Assembly: GCA_029959195.1 (NCBI GenBank) | Contig: CP114118.1 | Coordinates: 1,178,001-1,242,000 of the forward strand | DNA from: Dictyophora rubrovolvata | Taxonomy: Eukaryota > Basidiomycota > Agaricomycetes > Phallales > Phallaceae | Direction of reading: 5' to 3' | DNA length: 64,000 nucleotides | Shown: one piece after another, positions 11,695 to 22,959 of the stretch | Position numbering within the stretch: position 1 is the first letter of the stretch | How the letters are laid out: every line of letters begins with the position of its first letter | Position numbers and translations under genes: made by a program | Notes under the pieces: model-generated | What the model saw: only the letters and a program-made list of their open reading frames with translations | Told to the model about the DNA's origin: nothing | The model's database searches: none

Positions 11695-14600
11695 TTAGCC
11701 ACTAGCATCTGGATTGCGATTCATTCCAAATTGTAAGAGTTGTGCCATTTGGGCAGCTGTTAGGTTGGCTGTTCCAGGAGCTCCTTGACGATGTACCAAT
11801 GGCGCTTGAGCTTGGGGTGCCAAATTCAGTCCACCGTTACCAGCAAGGTTTTGGTCAGACGAATTTGACTGTTGCTGCCCGGCTTGCAGTAGCTGGTTGA
11901 TATTTGGACCATTAGCTCCCCCAAAAGGAATCCCTGCAAGATTCTGCATCATATTTCGCTGCATATTAGCTTGCTGAGCTAATTCTTGCTTTTTCTGAAA
12001 ACTCGCCAATGCTTGCATCTTCTGCTGTGGAAGATAAGCATCTGAAGCAATATTTGACATGTTATGCATTGCTGCGGACGAGTTCGCTTGCACGTTGAGA
12101 GCGGCATCGTTTTGGTTAGCACCTTGGCTGGGAGCCATGGACGGTGGTAGTCTAAGGACTTCAACCGGTAGAGGTGTCTTGTTAAAGATCATACAAACAA
12201 AAGTTTCACCAGACAAGACGGGACTGGAACCCTGGAGTGGAAATAGAAGAGCTCCCGATCCTTGAGGTGCCTCAGGCATGTCGAACTGGCAGTACAATAA
12301 CTGAGGAGTTATGGGATCAGAGTTACTATAGAATCGCAAAAATAAATAAATAAGAAGAGGATGTGGCATACCACGTTTTTGCTTTGACACCAATCTCGCA
12401 CCAACTTGAATAGTCGGTAATTTTGTATGGTAGCCTCGTCATTGCCAGCATAGGGGGTATGACTGACCAAAGACACTACGGCACTTTTCTCCTTCAGCCA
12501 AATTTGAATTTGGCCTGAATTAATCGGTGCATGTCCTTGAACGAAACGAAGCGTTGGAGGCCAACTTTCTGGATGCCTTTGCAGAGTTAGGAAGATTCAA
12601 AATCAACAAATCAAGCTTGTGATAGAACTGACAGGGTGGTGTCCTGGGTGTACAATGCAACGCGAACAACGGCCTCTCGCGGACCGAGTGACCATGCAAA
12701 CGAACCTTGCCATCGTTTAGGAAAGTTCGCAAGGATAGGTTTATCTGCGAGAATGTCAGGATGCGGGGGAAGTGGAGAAGTGACTTGACCGGGAGGAGCT
12801 GCTCCTGCTTGAGGTTGAAATTGATGGGATGATAGAGGATGCATTTGAGGTTGTGGTTGGACTTGAGAATGTGTCGGTAACCGCGTTTGCGGTTGTGGTT
12901 TCGATTGCGATTGTAGTTGTGGTTGTGATTGCGATTGTGGTTGCGGTTGTGACTGCGGTTGTAATTGTGGCTGCGATAGTTGTGGTTGTGATTGTAGTTG
13001 GGTTTGGTGTGGTTGCGACTGTGATTCCAGGGGTTGTGGCTGAAGCTGCGACTGAGTTGATTGTAGCTGTACACCTGTCGGTGCAGCAGCTACAACAGGA
13101 GGTCGCATTCTTTCTGCAATCAACTTTTCCATCTGAGCGTTCATACCCGGTCGTGTCGGGGCGAGCATATTTGGAAATGGATTCGAAGGAGATGTTGTGT
13201 TTGGAGCAGATTGACCGGTACTCGGTGTGTTCGCATTTGGATGCGGATGTGTCGAAAGTTTGGGCATTTGAGCGCTCGAATTTGTGGACTGAGGATGTTG
13301 AGCAACTCCACTGGCCGCCTGTTTCTGCGCCATCCGATAAGAATAATGAATAAGTCCCATCTTTTGTTGCGTCTTAAGCTTGAGATCGTTTTCAATAGCA
13401 TCTAGTTCTGATTGTGGTTTACCGGACAATTTGGCCTGGTCTAACGTTGCCTTTGCGTTCTGAATATCGCTCTCGAGACTGAAGAAAATAGTCCTAAGCC
13501 GATTCATATCAAAAGGGGTACGTTGGTGTGCTTGCTGAGAGGACTCGTTATTGTTCGCTTGGCCCTGAGCATCAGGAACTGGATGGGCTTGATGAGGTGT
13601 AGCTAACTGGGAACCAGGAGTGTTCGAGGGAGGGACGGGGACTGGTGCGGCCTCGATGTCGACATTATCTGAGGCAGCCCGTTTCTGAGGAACTAGTATT
13701 TGAAATAAGCGATGACGATTTTATTGCGTGAACAGCAACTCACTAATTTTTACATCAGACGGCAGGTTAAAGAATAATAGTCTATGAGAGGATTTCAAGA
13801 TAGAAATTCCATGATTTTCAGGGTTGCGGTAGATCTAGTTGGGACTTTTAAGCGTCTACGGGTGAATGAGAAGAAAGTGTTTCTATACGTTTTTGTAAAA
13901 TTCTTGAAGCTGGGGTATTGGCTTTGTAAGAATTATGTTATGGCGAATTTTTCTCTGTAGATTGGATAAATGTCGGGGGGTTTGGTGGAAAAATAATAAC
14001 GGTACTAGCCTTTAGAATTTCAGCAGGTAATGAAGACCACGTAACATCGTCCAAAAGATGATTCTGGTTCCAGATTGGTTTGCTTGCATTGTCTGGCTGA
14101 ACTGCTGCAATATGAAGTAGATAAAGTGCGGGTTCATATGGTGGAAGTTCCGCGTTTTCCATTATCTGTGGGGGAAGCGGCCTTGTTTCGGCAACGGCAT
14201 CGAACATCTGCAAGAAGTGCACTTCAGCGACGGAGCCCAGGGTCCTGAGAGTACATTACCTCCAGGACAGCAACGTAGCCTTCTAGTACGGCCATTCCAG
14301 CATTAATCCCTGGGGCCGTATGTCCTAAACCGAGGCTCGTGGGCTCATCCTTCAGCTCTCTCGTTATCAAGCTGACTGGCGCGAAAAAACGCCTCGCCAG
14401 AATAGGGTCGGGATGCACATTACGGTCAGAATATGAGACAATGCCTATTCTAATCTTAACAGCGGTGAATGTACATAGTATGTCAGTCAGTTGTCAGAGG
14501 ACTGTTAAGCCCAGAACGTACCGTCTCCTGCGAAACGCGGTTATTTCTGGAATTAGTGTGGATGGCGGCGATTCGCTGCAGCAGCGGTGAAATGTATGCC

Positions 14601-14838
14601 TGTAATATCTGGTTCCATTCGTAAAGTAATGCAGCAGATGAATCGACGAGACAAGCAACCAGGATAGGGTCTACCCGAGTGTTGGCGGCCATATTACATG
14701 TATAGAAAGCAGTGGAGAGGACGGTCACAGTCGCAGGCGCTAACTGAGTATGCGATGATACTAATTACTTTTGGGCTACTTACCGGTCCCGGTCAAAGCT
14801 TTGACACGACTTTTCTTCCCTGTCTTGAATTCAGACAT
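11695..14838 (-). CDS. MED25-like Mediator subunit (vWA domain plus C-terminal activator-interaction-like region)
   Basis: About ten exons. The N-terminal third is a von Willebrand A fold: PILVACLVDSSAAL (MIDAS-like DSS), IRIGIVSYSDRNVHPDP, a Gly-rich helix GLGHTAPGINAGMAVLEG, and YEPALYLLHIAA. The middle is a long Gln/Pro/Ser-rich segment with a helical patch (FFSLESDIQNAKATLDQAK). The C-terminal part (GSFAWSLG to LPVEVLRLP) resembles the PTOV/ACID-like domain of MED25, followed by a Gln/Asn-rich tail. MED25 links activators to Mediator. The first exon (MSEFKTGKKSR, start 14838) is open and spliced in frame, but the ATG at 14692 would also give an intact vWA domain. One intron (13955-14009) may start with GC (GCTAGT); a GTTATT donor three codons downstream is an alternative. 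Assignment rests on domain order, so moderate certainty. Confidence 0.62.
12835..13080. repeat. Interrupted Gln-Pro/Gln-Ser codon repeat inside the MED25-like gene
   Basis: On the minus strand about 80 codons alternate Gln with Pro, Ser or Leu (a degenerate hexanucleotide CARYCN repeat). The repeat also leaves the plus strand open for 174 codons of Val/Ala/Ile, which is an artefact of the repeat, not a gene. Such tracts expand and contract by replication slippage and often vary between strains. Confidence 0.8.
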
Positions 14839-14977
14839 GAATTACAAACGTATAATTGATAATTCTCCCAAAACCTGAGCCTTGTTCTCGCCGGAGCGGG
14901 GGCCGATATGTCAGTCAGGCTCCTGACCCAAGTCTGACTCATCAATTGACACAATTTTTTGTTTTTCTGCGGCATCG

Positions 14978-16271
14978 ATGGCTTCCAAGAGGGAAGATGA
15001 TCCATGCGTTCGAGCTTTGAGTTCCTTGACGGAGGAGCAGCTGCAGTTTCTACAGGCACTCCCCAAGGCCGAGCTTCATGCTCACCTAAATGGGTCGATT
15101 CCTCTCTCTTGTCTGCAGGCCCTGGCAAAGCAGCGCACCCAGGCCTCTGAGCAACGTCTTCCGGAGCATGTCGTCGCGGGCTTGGACATACTTTCGAACG
15201 GTCTTGAGCTCCATACCATAAATGACTTTTTCGGGCTCTTCCCAGCGATATACGCCTTGACCTCAACCCCCCAAGCTCTATCATTTGTCACCCAGAATGT
15301 TTTGTCTCATTTTTTAGACACCTCAGCTGATAGTGGCTCCCCCCCGCAATGCGTCTATATCGAGCTGCGCTCCACACCCCGCACCACGGAGCACATGTCT
15401 CGCAGACAGTACTTGGAGGCTGTCCTTGACCAAGTCGAAAAATATCCAGCCCGAACAGCCGCTTTAATAGTTAGCATCGATCGCAGGATGTCGATCGAAG
15501 ATGTTATGGAATGCGTTGACCTGTCTATTGCCTTGAAGTCTAGCGGTCGCCGTGTCGTGGGCATCGATCTTTGTGGTGATCCTCTATCTGGTACGCCATT
15601 TCTCATACACCTAAATATTTGTCTACTGTTTCACTTATCTACATAGGTAACATGAATGACTTTCTGCCTCCATTCCTGCGAGCTAAGGAAGCTGGTCTAA
15701 AGATCACACTTCATATTGCAGAGGTAACTCCACTCTTTCGCTATTGAGCTTTTTCATTTATATCCATCAGACCCCTGAGAACACAGAGGAAGACACTCTT
15801 AAGCTTCTGTCATTTGGCCCTTCCCGTTTGGGCCATGCAACTTTTCTCTCTGAAAGAGCTCAGGATATCGTCGCGAAAGAACGTATACCAGTTGAAATTT
15901 GTCTTACCTCCAATATCTTGTGTGTCTTTATCAATTTGCATCTATCCGTGACCGCTGAAATCCTTATTCTTCTTTCACTTGATTTATGTAAAAGATGTAA
16001 AACCGCCAAATCGCTGGACGATCATCATATTCGCTGGTTTTTAGCACGGAACCACCCAATATCCATTTGTGTACGTGGTCTGTCTTTTCTTTTATGTATA
16101 AATGAGCAATGATGTTTCAACTTTTTTATTCAGACCGACGATATCCTTCCTTTTCGTAACTCATTGATCGGTGAATACGCCCTTCTTTTGGCTGAACCCC
16201 CTTTTGGCTTGGGTCTCAGTGAGAACGAGATTAGACGCATTGCGGAAATGGGCTTTGAGTCCAAATTCTGA
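14978..16271 (+). CDS. Adenosine deaminase-like protein (N6-methyl-AMP deaminase, ADAL/MAPDA)
   Basis: Five exons encode about 350 residues of the metal-dependent deaminase fold. Visible are the metal-binding HAHLNGS near residue 36, the FGLFPAIYAL segment, YIELRSTPR, VVGIDLCGDP, the HIAETPEN histidine-glutamate pair, the SRLGHATFL segment, EICLTSNIL, and the metal-binding aspartates in TDDILPF near the C-terminus. ADAL enzymes convert N6-methyl-AMP to IMP and so clear modified nucleotides from RNA turnover; plain adenosine deaminase activity is less likely because EELR-type ADA features are absent. Introns (for example 15592-15645, phase 1) are canonical. Divergent from the MED25-like gene with about 140 bp between start codons. 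Confidence 0.88.
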
Positions 16272-16343
16272 GATACCATACATTCATATTCATATAAATG
16301 CGTCCAACGGGTAATTTTTTCAATTAATATATATCCTATATAT

Positions 16344-17889
16344 TCAGTATATAGGGAAGTTTGAATCAACGTCCTGACTCCAACTTCGAAGCCCGCCTAC
16401 AAGGTCCTGAATAAACCGCGAGGGTGCTATACTTCGTAACGCGTCCGCAGCTATCTGAGAGTCGTTACCTAATTTACAAACCAACAAAATCCTCCACTGT
16501 TCATCTTGGGGCAGGTGTTCAACTGGGTTGGACACGAGCTCGGGAAGCGGCACGTCTGTGAATGCAATTTAGCTTCTGAAACCTTGGTTGTCTCGCTGAA
16601 AGATGAACATACTGATTGATGGTGAGATATGGCATATCCTATATTCAATGGAAGGTCGAACATCGATGACGAGGACTTTTTCGTCCCCCATAATCCGTTT
16701 CATTTCCTGAAGCGTGCGTGGTATATTGTCTTTCAGTATATGCATAGTGGAGAGAGGTGTACCTTTCCGTGAATTCGATGTCCAGGAGGACCTTCTTCCA
16801 AACCTAGCCGTTCATAATCGAACGCTGGTCCACCACAAAAGGTCACATAGTCTGTTTCCTCAATTTGAATGGAACTTTGACTGCTATGGCCACAGGCTGG
16901 GCAATTTAGACGTTTGGAGCGTAGCTTTGCAGACCGAAACGGTGGGAACGATAGTGCCGAAAAGATCAGCAGCGTTGGTTTTTGATCTATAAGATTACAC
17001 GCCGTCGATAAACAATCTGTAAGCCGAACTGCAGCCAGTAGATATAGTCAAAAATACCATCACCGTGCAAACCTAATATGAGCTTGATGCACTCAACGGC
17101 TTGTAATACACCAATTATACCCGTTACGGAGCCCAATACACCTGCTTCTTGGCAGGTTTTGACGGTTGTCAATGCAGGTGGCTTAGGATAAAGACATCGA
17201 TAACAAGGACCGTCTGGCCCAAGGTTGTATATGCATAATTGTCCGTCAAGCTTCATAGCTGCCCCACTGACAAGTGGTTTGTTCAAACGTACAGCGGTAT
17301 CAGAGAGTAAATAACGGGTAGGCGCATTATCGGTGCAGTCAAGAACAACGTCGTAGTCGGACAAAATTGCGGTTGCATTGCTGGGAGCCAGTTGAGTCAC
17401 ATGCGGAATAATAGTTATATTTGAATTGAGCCTAGATAACGTATGTTAACAACCAAAAATTTAATTGTGGCCAATAAAGAAACATACTCTTTCAGAGCGA
17501 TCTCTACAGATAAGGCTTTGGGCATATTCACTCGAGACTCTGTATGTAAAATTTGCCTTTGTAAATTGGAGATTTCCACAACGTCATGGTCAACAACCCC
17601 CAATTTTCCTAAAGAATAATGCCATTAAAAACAAAGAAGCGTATGAGAAAATATATATGACCACAACCTATACCAGCTGCCGCCAGGTATTGGAGTGCTG
17701 GGCAACCTAGACCTCCAGCTCCGACTACCACCACAGCTGAATTATGAAGTTTTACCTGCCCTGTGAGATTATTTAAAGAAAATTCAGAAAGTTAAGCCTG
17801 AGGCTCCAACCTTCGATGCCAAAACCGTCTAGGATCATTTGTCGACTATATCGTTGATAATCCATCAAGGGCAGAAAAAGTTGAGCCAT
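16344..17889 (-). CDS. UBA4: Uba4/MOCS3: adenylyltransferase and sulfurtransferase
   Basis: The protein starts [20 protein letters not shown] and continues with the E1-like nucleotide-binding loop [23 protein letters not shown], the [18 protein letters not shown] segment, [16 protein letters not shown], the zinc cysteine pairs CYRC and CPAC, and a C-terminal rhodanese domain with DVRPSIEY and the active-site cysteine in [11 protein letters not shown]. This matches Uba4/MOCS3, which adenylates and then thiocarboxylates Urm1 (tRNA wobble-uridine thiolation, protein urmylation) and, where present, the molybdopterin synthase small subunit. About seven exons, all introns GT-AG (for example the donor in SIN|VPLPEL). 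Full length, with both catalytic domains complete. Confidence 0.93.
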
Positions 17890-17986
17890 GCGTAGTTAGG
17901 TAGTACTTAAACGATTAAAAAGGAAAGGGCGGGCCGGCTTTCTCTTTCAGGCGGGGGTTTTTAGGTATTCGGTATAAAAAGAATCC

Positions 17987-18059
17987 TGCCTCCTAGCCGA
18001 TTCGAACGACTGACCTCGTCATTACTAGTGACGCGCTCTACCAACTGAGCCAAGGAGGC
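17987..18059 (-). tRNA. tRNA-Thr (anticodon AGT)
   Basis: The minus strand folds as a full cloverleaf of 73 nt: acceptor stem GCCTCCT paired with AGGAGGC, D arm GGCTCAGTTGGTAGAGC (A box), anticodon stem CGTCA/TGACG with loop CTAGTAA giving anticodon AGT (threonine, A34 read as inosine), and T arm with GTTCGAATC (B box). No intron. Just downstream on the minus strand is a T run (positions 17976-17980) that fits a Pol III terminator. Confidence 0.95.
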
Positions 18060-20012
18060 GCTGCGTTAGTGACATTCACAAAATATCATATATCATAGGG
18101 GAGTCCTAGATATGTCTTCCGTTTAATTTTTTTCGCAAAACTAAGCATAGGTTACTTGTCGAGGGATTGTTTATAAATTACTGTCAAGAGAGCCACTAGG
18201 TGTAGATCTCTCAGAGCTCATTTGGTGTTGTTTGAAGGGCTAAATATGAAATCTATCGATAAAACCCAGTCAAGTGGGGGCATGGTGCGTATTCAATAGG
18301 GATTCAGTAACTAGGCTAGGAAGAGCTGCAGCAAGGCGCAATTGAAGTCTATTAGTAGTAATAGCAGATCGGATTGAAATCGCGCGCATCGAGTCTTGGA
18401 CGGTATCCCCACGTATTCAAATGGAACTGGTTTCCCAATCCCAAGTCCGGGAAAACAGCCAAGTGTTTAAGTAATGGTGGGAATATCCCAATCCGATGAT
18501 GGAACTGCTCAGTAGTTACGTAACTGACCATAGATTCAGAAATCTTCATGGACACGCTCTCTCGCCGTGAGGAAGAAGCGTTGTCAAAGGCCACAAAGGC
18601 GAGAGCTTTAAACGAATGTAGCGAATTAGTTAAATGTATGGATTTCCATCATATTTCCGCATCTGTATCTTATACTGTCCCCTATAATTTGTAGCATTTG
18701 CTGAATGTGCGTCTGGGCGGACAATCTCGGTCGTATGGGTATGTCGTTCGCAGCATAAACATCTCCAGAATTGCATGTTGCAATTGTAACTGTTCCTTTT
18801 CTTACCAAGAAAAGTATCTTGTACTCACAAATAATACCTGGGATTAGCACGAATCCCACCAATATGGATATCTTACGTGCAGAGTACATCAAATTACGAA
18901 ATGACCGTCGTCAGCAAGGTCTTTAATTAAGTTTCCTCAAAAAATTCTGTAAGTGCTTTTCTTTACGGTTGACCTATTATCTTCCCTTTACCTTACTATT
19001 TATTGTTGATTCACAGTCTATCGACATCATCCGACAGCGGCCAGAACCATGCTCTTGTCAGATCAAGGGGCATTATTGTTCTGACTTGGGTAGGTTGATT
19101 ACTTAAAGAAAAATGACTTCTAACAAGTTCTAAAATCGTGGGTCGGATATGCATACCCCAGATACAGAACGTCTTGTAATAAATGAACTTGGCTGGCCTT
19201 AATTAAACAAACACCCTTGTTGGATGTATAACTCTGGTCAGTCATGCGAGTTGGAGCAGCCTGAGCAATAAGTGGCTCCAGGTCGACTCCACGCTGATGA
19301 GCTTAACTGGCACGACTAGTATGAATTGGATTTAGTTGTCATCCTTACATGTTACATTGTCTAAGGTATTTGTAACTTGAACATAAAACGGTCGCGTTCT
19401 AGGAGTAAAAGAGTCCTTAAGTGAAATACGGTAAAGTAATACATGATTGGTTGGTACACGAGCTTGCTACGCAAACTGAATTTTTGAAGAAAAAAAAGTA
19501 ACCTCTGGCATCATCAAAGAGAGATGAGCGCTAGCGAGATGACGGGGTAAACTAAGCTTATGAGGAATAAATCGAAACCTTTAGAAAAGAGAAAACCGGG
19601 CAAACAAAGAGCATAAATCGTTCTTGGCTATCAGTCAACATTGCCCGTAGGAAACGAGGCAAGGAGACATGAAGGGTAAAAGCCATGTCAGAATGTTGAC
19701 ATGAAATAGCAAGAAGCAGAAAGGAATAGCCAAAATGAGAACCAAAAACTTGCCAGAAACATGCCCCTTGACCTAAGATATGGCTTCATTGACGTGGCAG
19801 GAGACTAGGATTGAGCACTTCGGAGGGAGTGGAAGTGTAATGCACTCCGCCTCAAACTGGGATTGCTGCCCAAACCGAAGATGACAAAGGCGTGCAGATG
19901 GATTAGCAATTGCGAGCTGCATTCCATCTTCAATAATAAAAAAAGACCGTCGGAAAAATCGATAGTCGCCCACACTCTCGGTCTCCCCGCCATCCAGGAC
20001 ACTGGCCAATTG
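18060..20012. other. Gene-poor region next to the tRNA
   Basis: Nearly 2 kb without a gene I can name. Two adjacent minus-strand open stretches (18626-18892 and 18352-18594) look more protein-like than the rest but lie in different frames; see the separate entry. The remainder (18900-20000) has frequent stops on both strands and no repeats or terminal inverted repeats that I could detect. Confidence 0.4.
18352..18892 (-). other. Possible small unrecognised gene or gene remnant
   Basis: A minus-strand open frame beginning at 18892 encodes a hydrophobic start (ISILVGFVLIPG), then a polar stretch (TIATCNSGDVYAANDIPIRP); a second frame ending at 18352 carries LLKHLAVFPDLGLGNQFHLN. An intron with a GT donor could link them, but no family motif confirms it. 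It could equally be a decayed gene. Confidence 0.2.
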
Positions 20013-20828
20013 TCATGAAATAACGCAGCCCATACTCTTGATAGTTCGTCGTTTTTTTCGTCCCTTTGTTTCTTCGGGATATTGTGCTCGCATCTGACGT
20101 ACAAGGTCTTCAAATACCTCGTCGACGTGCCAATTACGTTTGGCGCTTGTCTCGTAGAATGGAAGCCCCCAGTTTTGACTGAGTTGCTGGATATGCGTAC
20201 GGTGCACCTCCCGCTCTGCGGTAAGATCCGATTTTGTGCCTACAACGACAATGGGTACAGTGGTACCTTTTACGCGGTATATTTGCTGCCGCAGCGATTC
20301 TACTTCCCGCAGTGAGGCCTCCTGTGTTAGGCTGGAAGGAAATGGTGTGAGAATGACAGTGCATGCAAACGGAAAAGAGTCAGTAGCTGAAGACGCACCT
20401 AAACACTAATATGAATCCATGTGAAGAGCGAATATAGAACTCATTCAGGGCCGTAAATTGTTCTGCACCGGCCGTATCGGTGACTTCCAGCTGTGGAGTG
20501 ATGAATCGTCAAGCATCGTGGCGTGACTTTCTGTAGCGTACCGAGGTGAATTCGTTGTCAATTTTGACTTGTCGTCTATATGCATCTACAAAGGACACAG
20601 TTGGATTTGACATCAACTAAAGGGGGGAAAAAAAAAGAAATACCACACAAACACACCTTCAATGGTGGGATCGTAATGGTCGAGAAAAACAGCACGGACC
20701 CAGCGAACGGTAAGCGCACTCTTGCCTACACCACCAGCTGCAATAAAATGACTGAATATACGACCGACTTTATGCAAGAAACTAATGGAAAAATCACCAC
20801 CGAGAACGACACTTGTAAACTGGCGCAT
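20013..20828 (-). CDS. Rap/Rsr1-like small GTPase
   Basis: Five exons give about 190 residues. Motifs: phosphate loop GAGGVGKS, switch I YDPTIEDAYRRQ, switch [14 protein letters not shown] (a variant of NKxD), ETSAK, a basic tail (GRKKRR) and the prenylation box CVIS at the end. The effector loop and the [15 protein letters not shown] stretch place it with Rap/Rsr1 (Krev-1) proteins, which set cell polarity and budding or hyphal direction. Position 61 (Ras numbering) is alanine rather than Ras Gln or Rap Thr, and the base-recognition motif is TKSD. Introns are canonical. The start is the first ATG giving [10 protein letters not shown], typical of the family. Confidence 0.88.
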
Positions 20829-20987
20829 GGGCGTGGAAAGTCAACAAGTAATCGCAAAGCTAAAATAATCCCCAGCCAAATTTGGTCGAGATCCTTTTAT
20901 TACATATATATTTGATTCCGAGTCCCCCCTCAGCCTCATTTCGTACCTTTTTTTCCCAATGCCTATACTTTGTTTACATTTACAACC

Positions 20988-22395
20988 ATGAATCCGCGAG
21001 TTTTTTTGGATTTTGCCATAGATGGCACTCCAATAGGAAGGTATCTATTCAGAAATAATTTTTGGAATACTCTTGTTGCCGCAGTTCAAGCCTTTGTTTG
21101 TTAGAGCCATAATTGAGCTGTACGCCGACAGTGTACCAAAAACTGCAGAGAAGTACAATTTAGATATTTCTACTTGGAACCGATAGGCAATCTCTCTTAT
21201 ACCCGTTTTATGCATAGTTTTCGAACACTCTGCACGGGCGAGAAAGGCTTGTCTCCCAAATCTCAGGTTCCGCTTTACTACAAAAATTCCATTATCCACC
21301 GGTCTATACCGAGTTTCATGATTCAGGGAGGAGGAATGCTTGTTTTGACTCATTTTAATATTTGATAGCTGCTGATCGTTCTTCAACAGATTTCACCAAG
21401 CGTAATGGCTTAGGTGGTGAATCCATTTATGGTGCTCCTTTTCAGGACGAAGATCTTTCGCGACCAGTCGATGCCGAAGGGTGAGTGGATCTTATTTTCT
21501 CATGGCAAGCAACGCTCTCAAATGCTCTCTTCTTTCTTCTTGGTGAAAAAAAAACAGTCTTATTGTCATGGCGAACCGTGGGCCTAACACGTACGCTATT
21601 TTCTTCTCGGTAACTTGCAACATCGTGTTCTAACCATGTCTAACAGCAATGGCTCCCAATTCTTTATAACCTTACGACCATGTCCTCATTTGAATGGGAA
21701 GCACGTAGTATTTGGGCGGGTTATTCGCGGTTATGACGACGTCATTAAACAGATAACAGAAGTACCCACCGACGAGAGAGACCGTCCCGAACGACCCGTC
21801 GTCATAATTAATTGTGGTGAGCTCGAGCGTCGTAAAGTCGACCATCCGCCACAGCAGGGACGTGAAGTTCAACGGGCAGATAGCGTATCTTCGGGAGATG
21901 ACGAAAGCGGGGACGATCGTGGACGGAAGGAATACAAGCACAAGCGAAAGAGATACCACTCCTCTCGATCAAGGTCTCCGGACCGTCCCGAAGGAACTCG
22001 AGGGATGCATCGCAGATACCACGAATCGCCTAAGAAGAGTAGCCGTAAGTCCAAAGACAAAGACAAAGACAAAGACAAAGACAAAAAAAGAAAGCGTGAA
22101 CGTACAAGTACAAGTTCACTCCCTATTACCAGAAAAGAAACCGAAGAAGAGTATGATGCTCGTCTGGAAAGAGAAGAAAAGGAAAGGCTACAAGTTCTTA
22201 GAAAGACGGAGCTTGCAAAACTTCAGGAACAGCTTGTGCGCGAAAACGAAGAAAAAAAGCGACACAATACAAAAGCTGGTCCCATCAATTATAAAGGCGA
22301 GAGTTGACGTTTGCGTTCATCATGACACGTTCATTTCACGCTGTTTTTTACTAGGTCGTGGAAGAATGAAGTACATAGATCCTGAGACGGTCTAA
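20988..22395 (+). CDS. RS-tailed nuclear cyclophilin (peptidyl-prolyl isomerase, PPIG/CypRS-like)
   Basis: About 370 residues: a cyclophilin domain ([83 protein letters not shown]) followed by an Arg/Ser/Lys-rich tail with a KD repeat (22045-22085), and a KGRG-type C-terminal motif. Proteins of this shape act in the spliceosome. The join from QGG to DFTK has no usable GT donor: the intron 21334-21389 seems to start with GA (GAATGC) and end with AG. The final intron is best read with a GC donor (22297-22354), giving YKGRGRMKY; a GT donor four bases later would insert Glu-Ser. If the GA intron is not removed, translation stops after the QGG residues and the gene would be broken. Confidence 0.8.
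21334..21389 (+). other. Putative GA-AG intron in the cyclophilin gene
   Basis: The exon ends ...CAG GGA GGA G and the next resumes AT TTC ACC, giving the family-invariant QGGDFTK. The 56-bp insert starts GAATGC and ends CAACAG; the only nearby GT (CTT|GTTTTG) leaves the wrong phase for both available acceptors, and retention meets a stop. Confidence 0.6.
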
Positions 22396-22959
22396 AGATG
22401 AAGTATAGGAAGTGTCGTATTAAAGTACCACTTACGTATGGTTTGACCTTCGCCTTGTCGTCAGATGTCTTCAAGTTCAACGTTCATAACTGCACATGTT
22501 TGTAAATATTTCCAAAGTAATGCTGTTAAACTGGTATTTCGAAGCTGACCATGTATGAAGACAGGTGCTTAATGATTTCTCGTCGACAGACAGTTCTACA
22601 ATTTTTATACAGCTGCACAAAAGAATTACAAATAAACAGACTATTTTTTCTGGATGTGCTTGGCAAAATACACAAATGTATATATGAGATGCGACGGCGA
22701 AGATTGGGTACCAGCCAGTTTAAGCACGGAAGAATACAAAAAATTCAAAAAAGCTCTGTATGAAATGTGCATGTGAAGGCAGTAGTAGCTCGCAAATCGC
22801 TACAGGATGAGGAATATTAAATTAATACGGACATTTAAAACCATAAGTCGAGTAAGAGAAAGACAATGTGGCTTATATATGAACACAATCAAAGCAAAGC
22901 AGTATAACCAGAAAATAAGCGATATAGCGAAGATGCGGGTTATGGCAAGAGAATGAACC
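22396..22959. other. Convergent 3' region, no gene seen
   Basis: Between the cyclophilin stop (plus) and the eIF4B stop (minus), 564 bp, AT-rich, with no convincing coding signal. It should contain both transcript ends. Confidence 0.4.

Noticed and set aside
12829-13353. Plus-strand 174-codon open frame rich in Val/Ala/Ile
   Set aside because: It is the antisense shadow of the Gln-Pro repeat in the MED25-like gene.
16690-16770. A phase clash before the rhodanese domain of Uba4
   Set aside because: Using the acceptor just before GAA ATG AAA removes the clash with a canonical GTACAC donor.
21600-21660. Cyclophilin start at an internal ATG (21635)
   Set aside because: The exons upstream complete the cyclophilin fold; the internal ATG lies within an intron.
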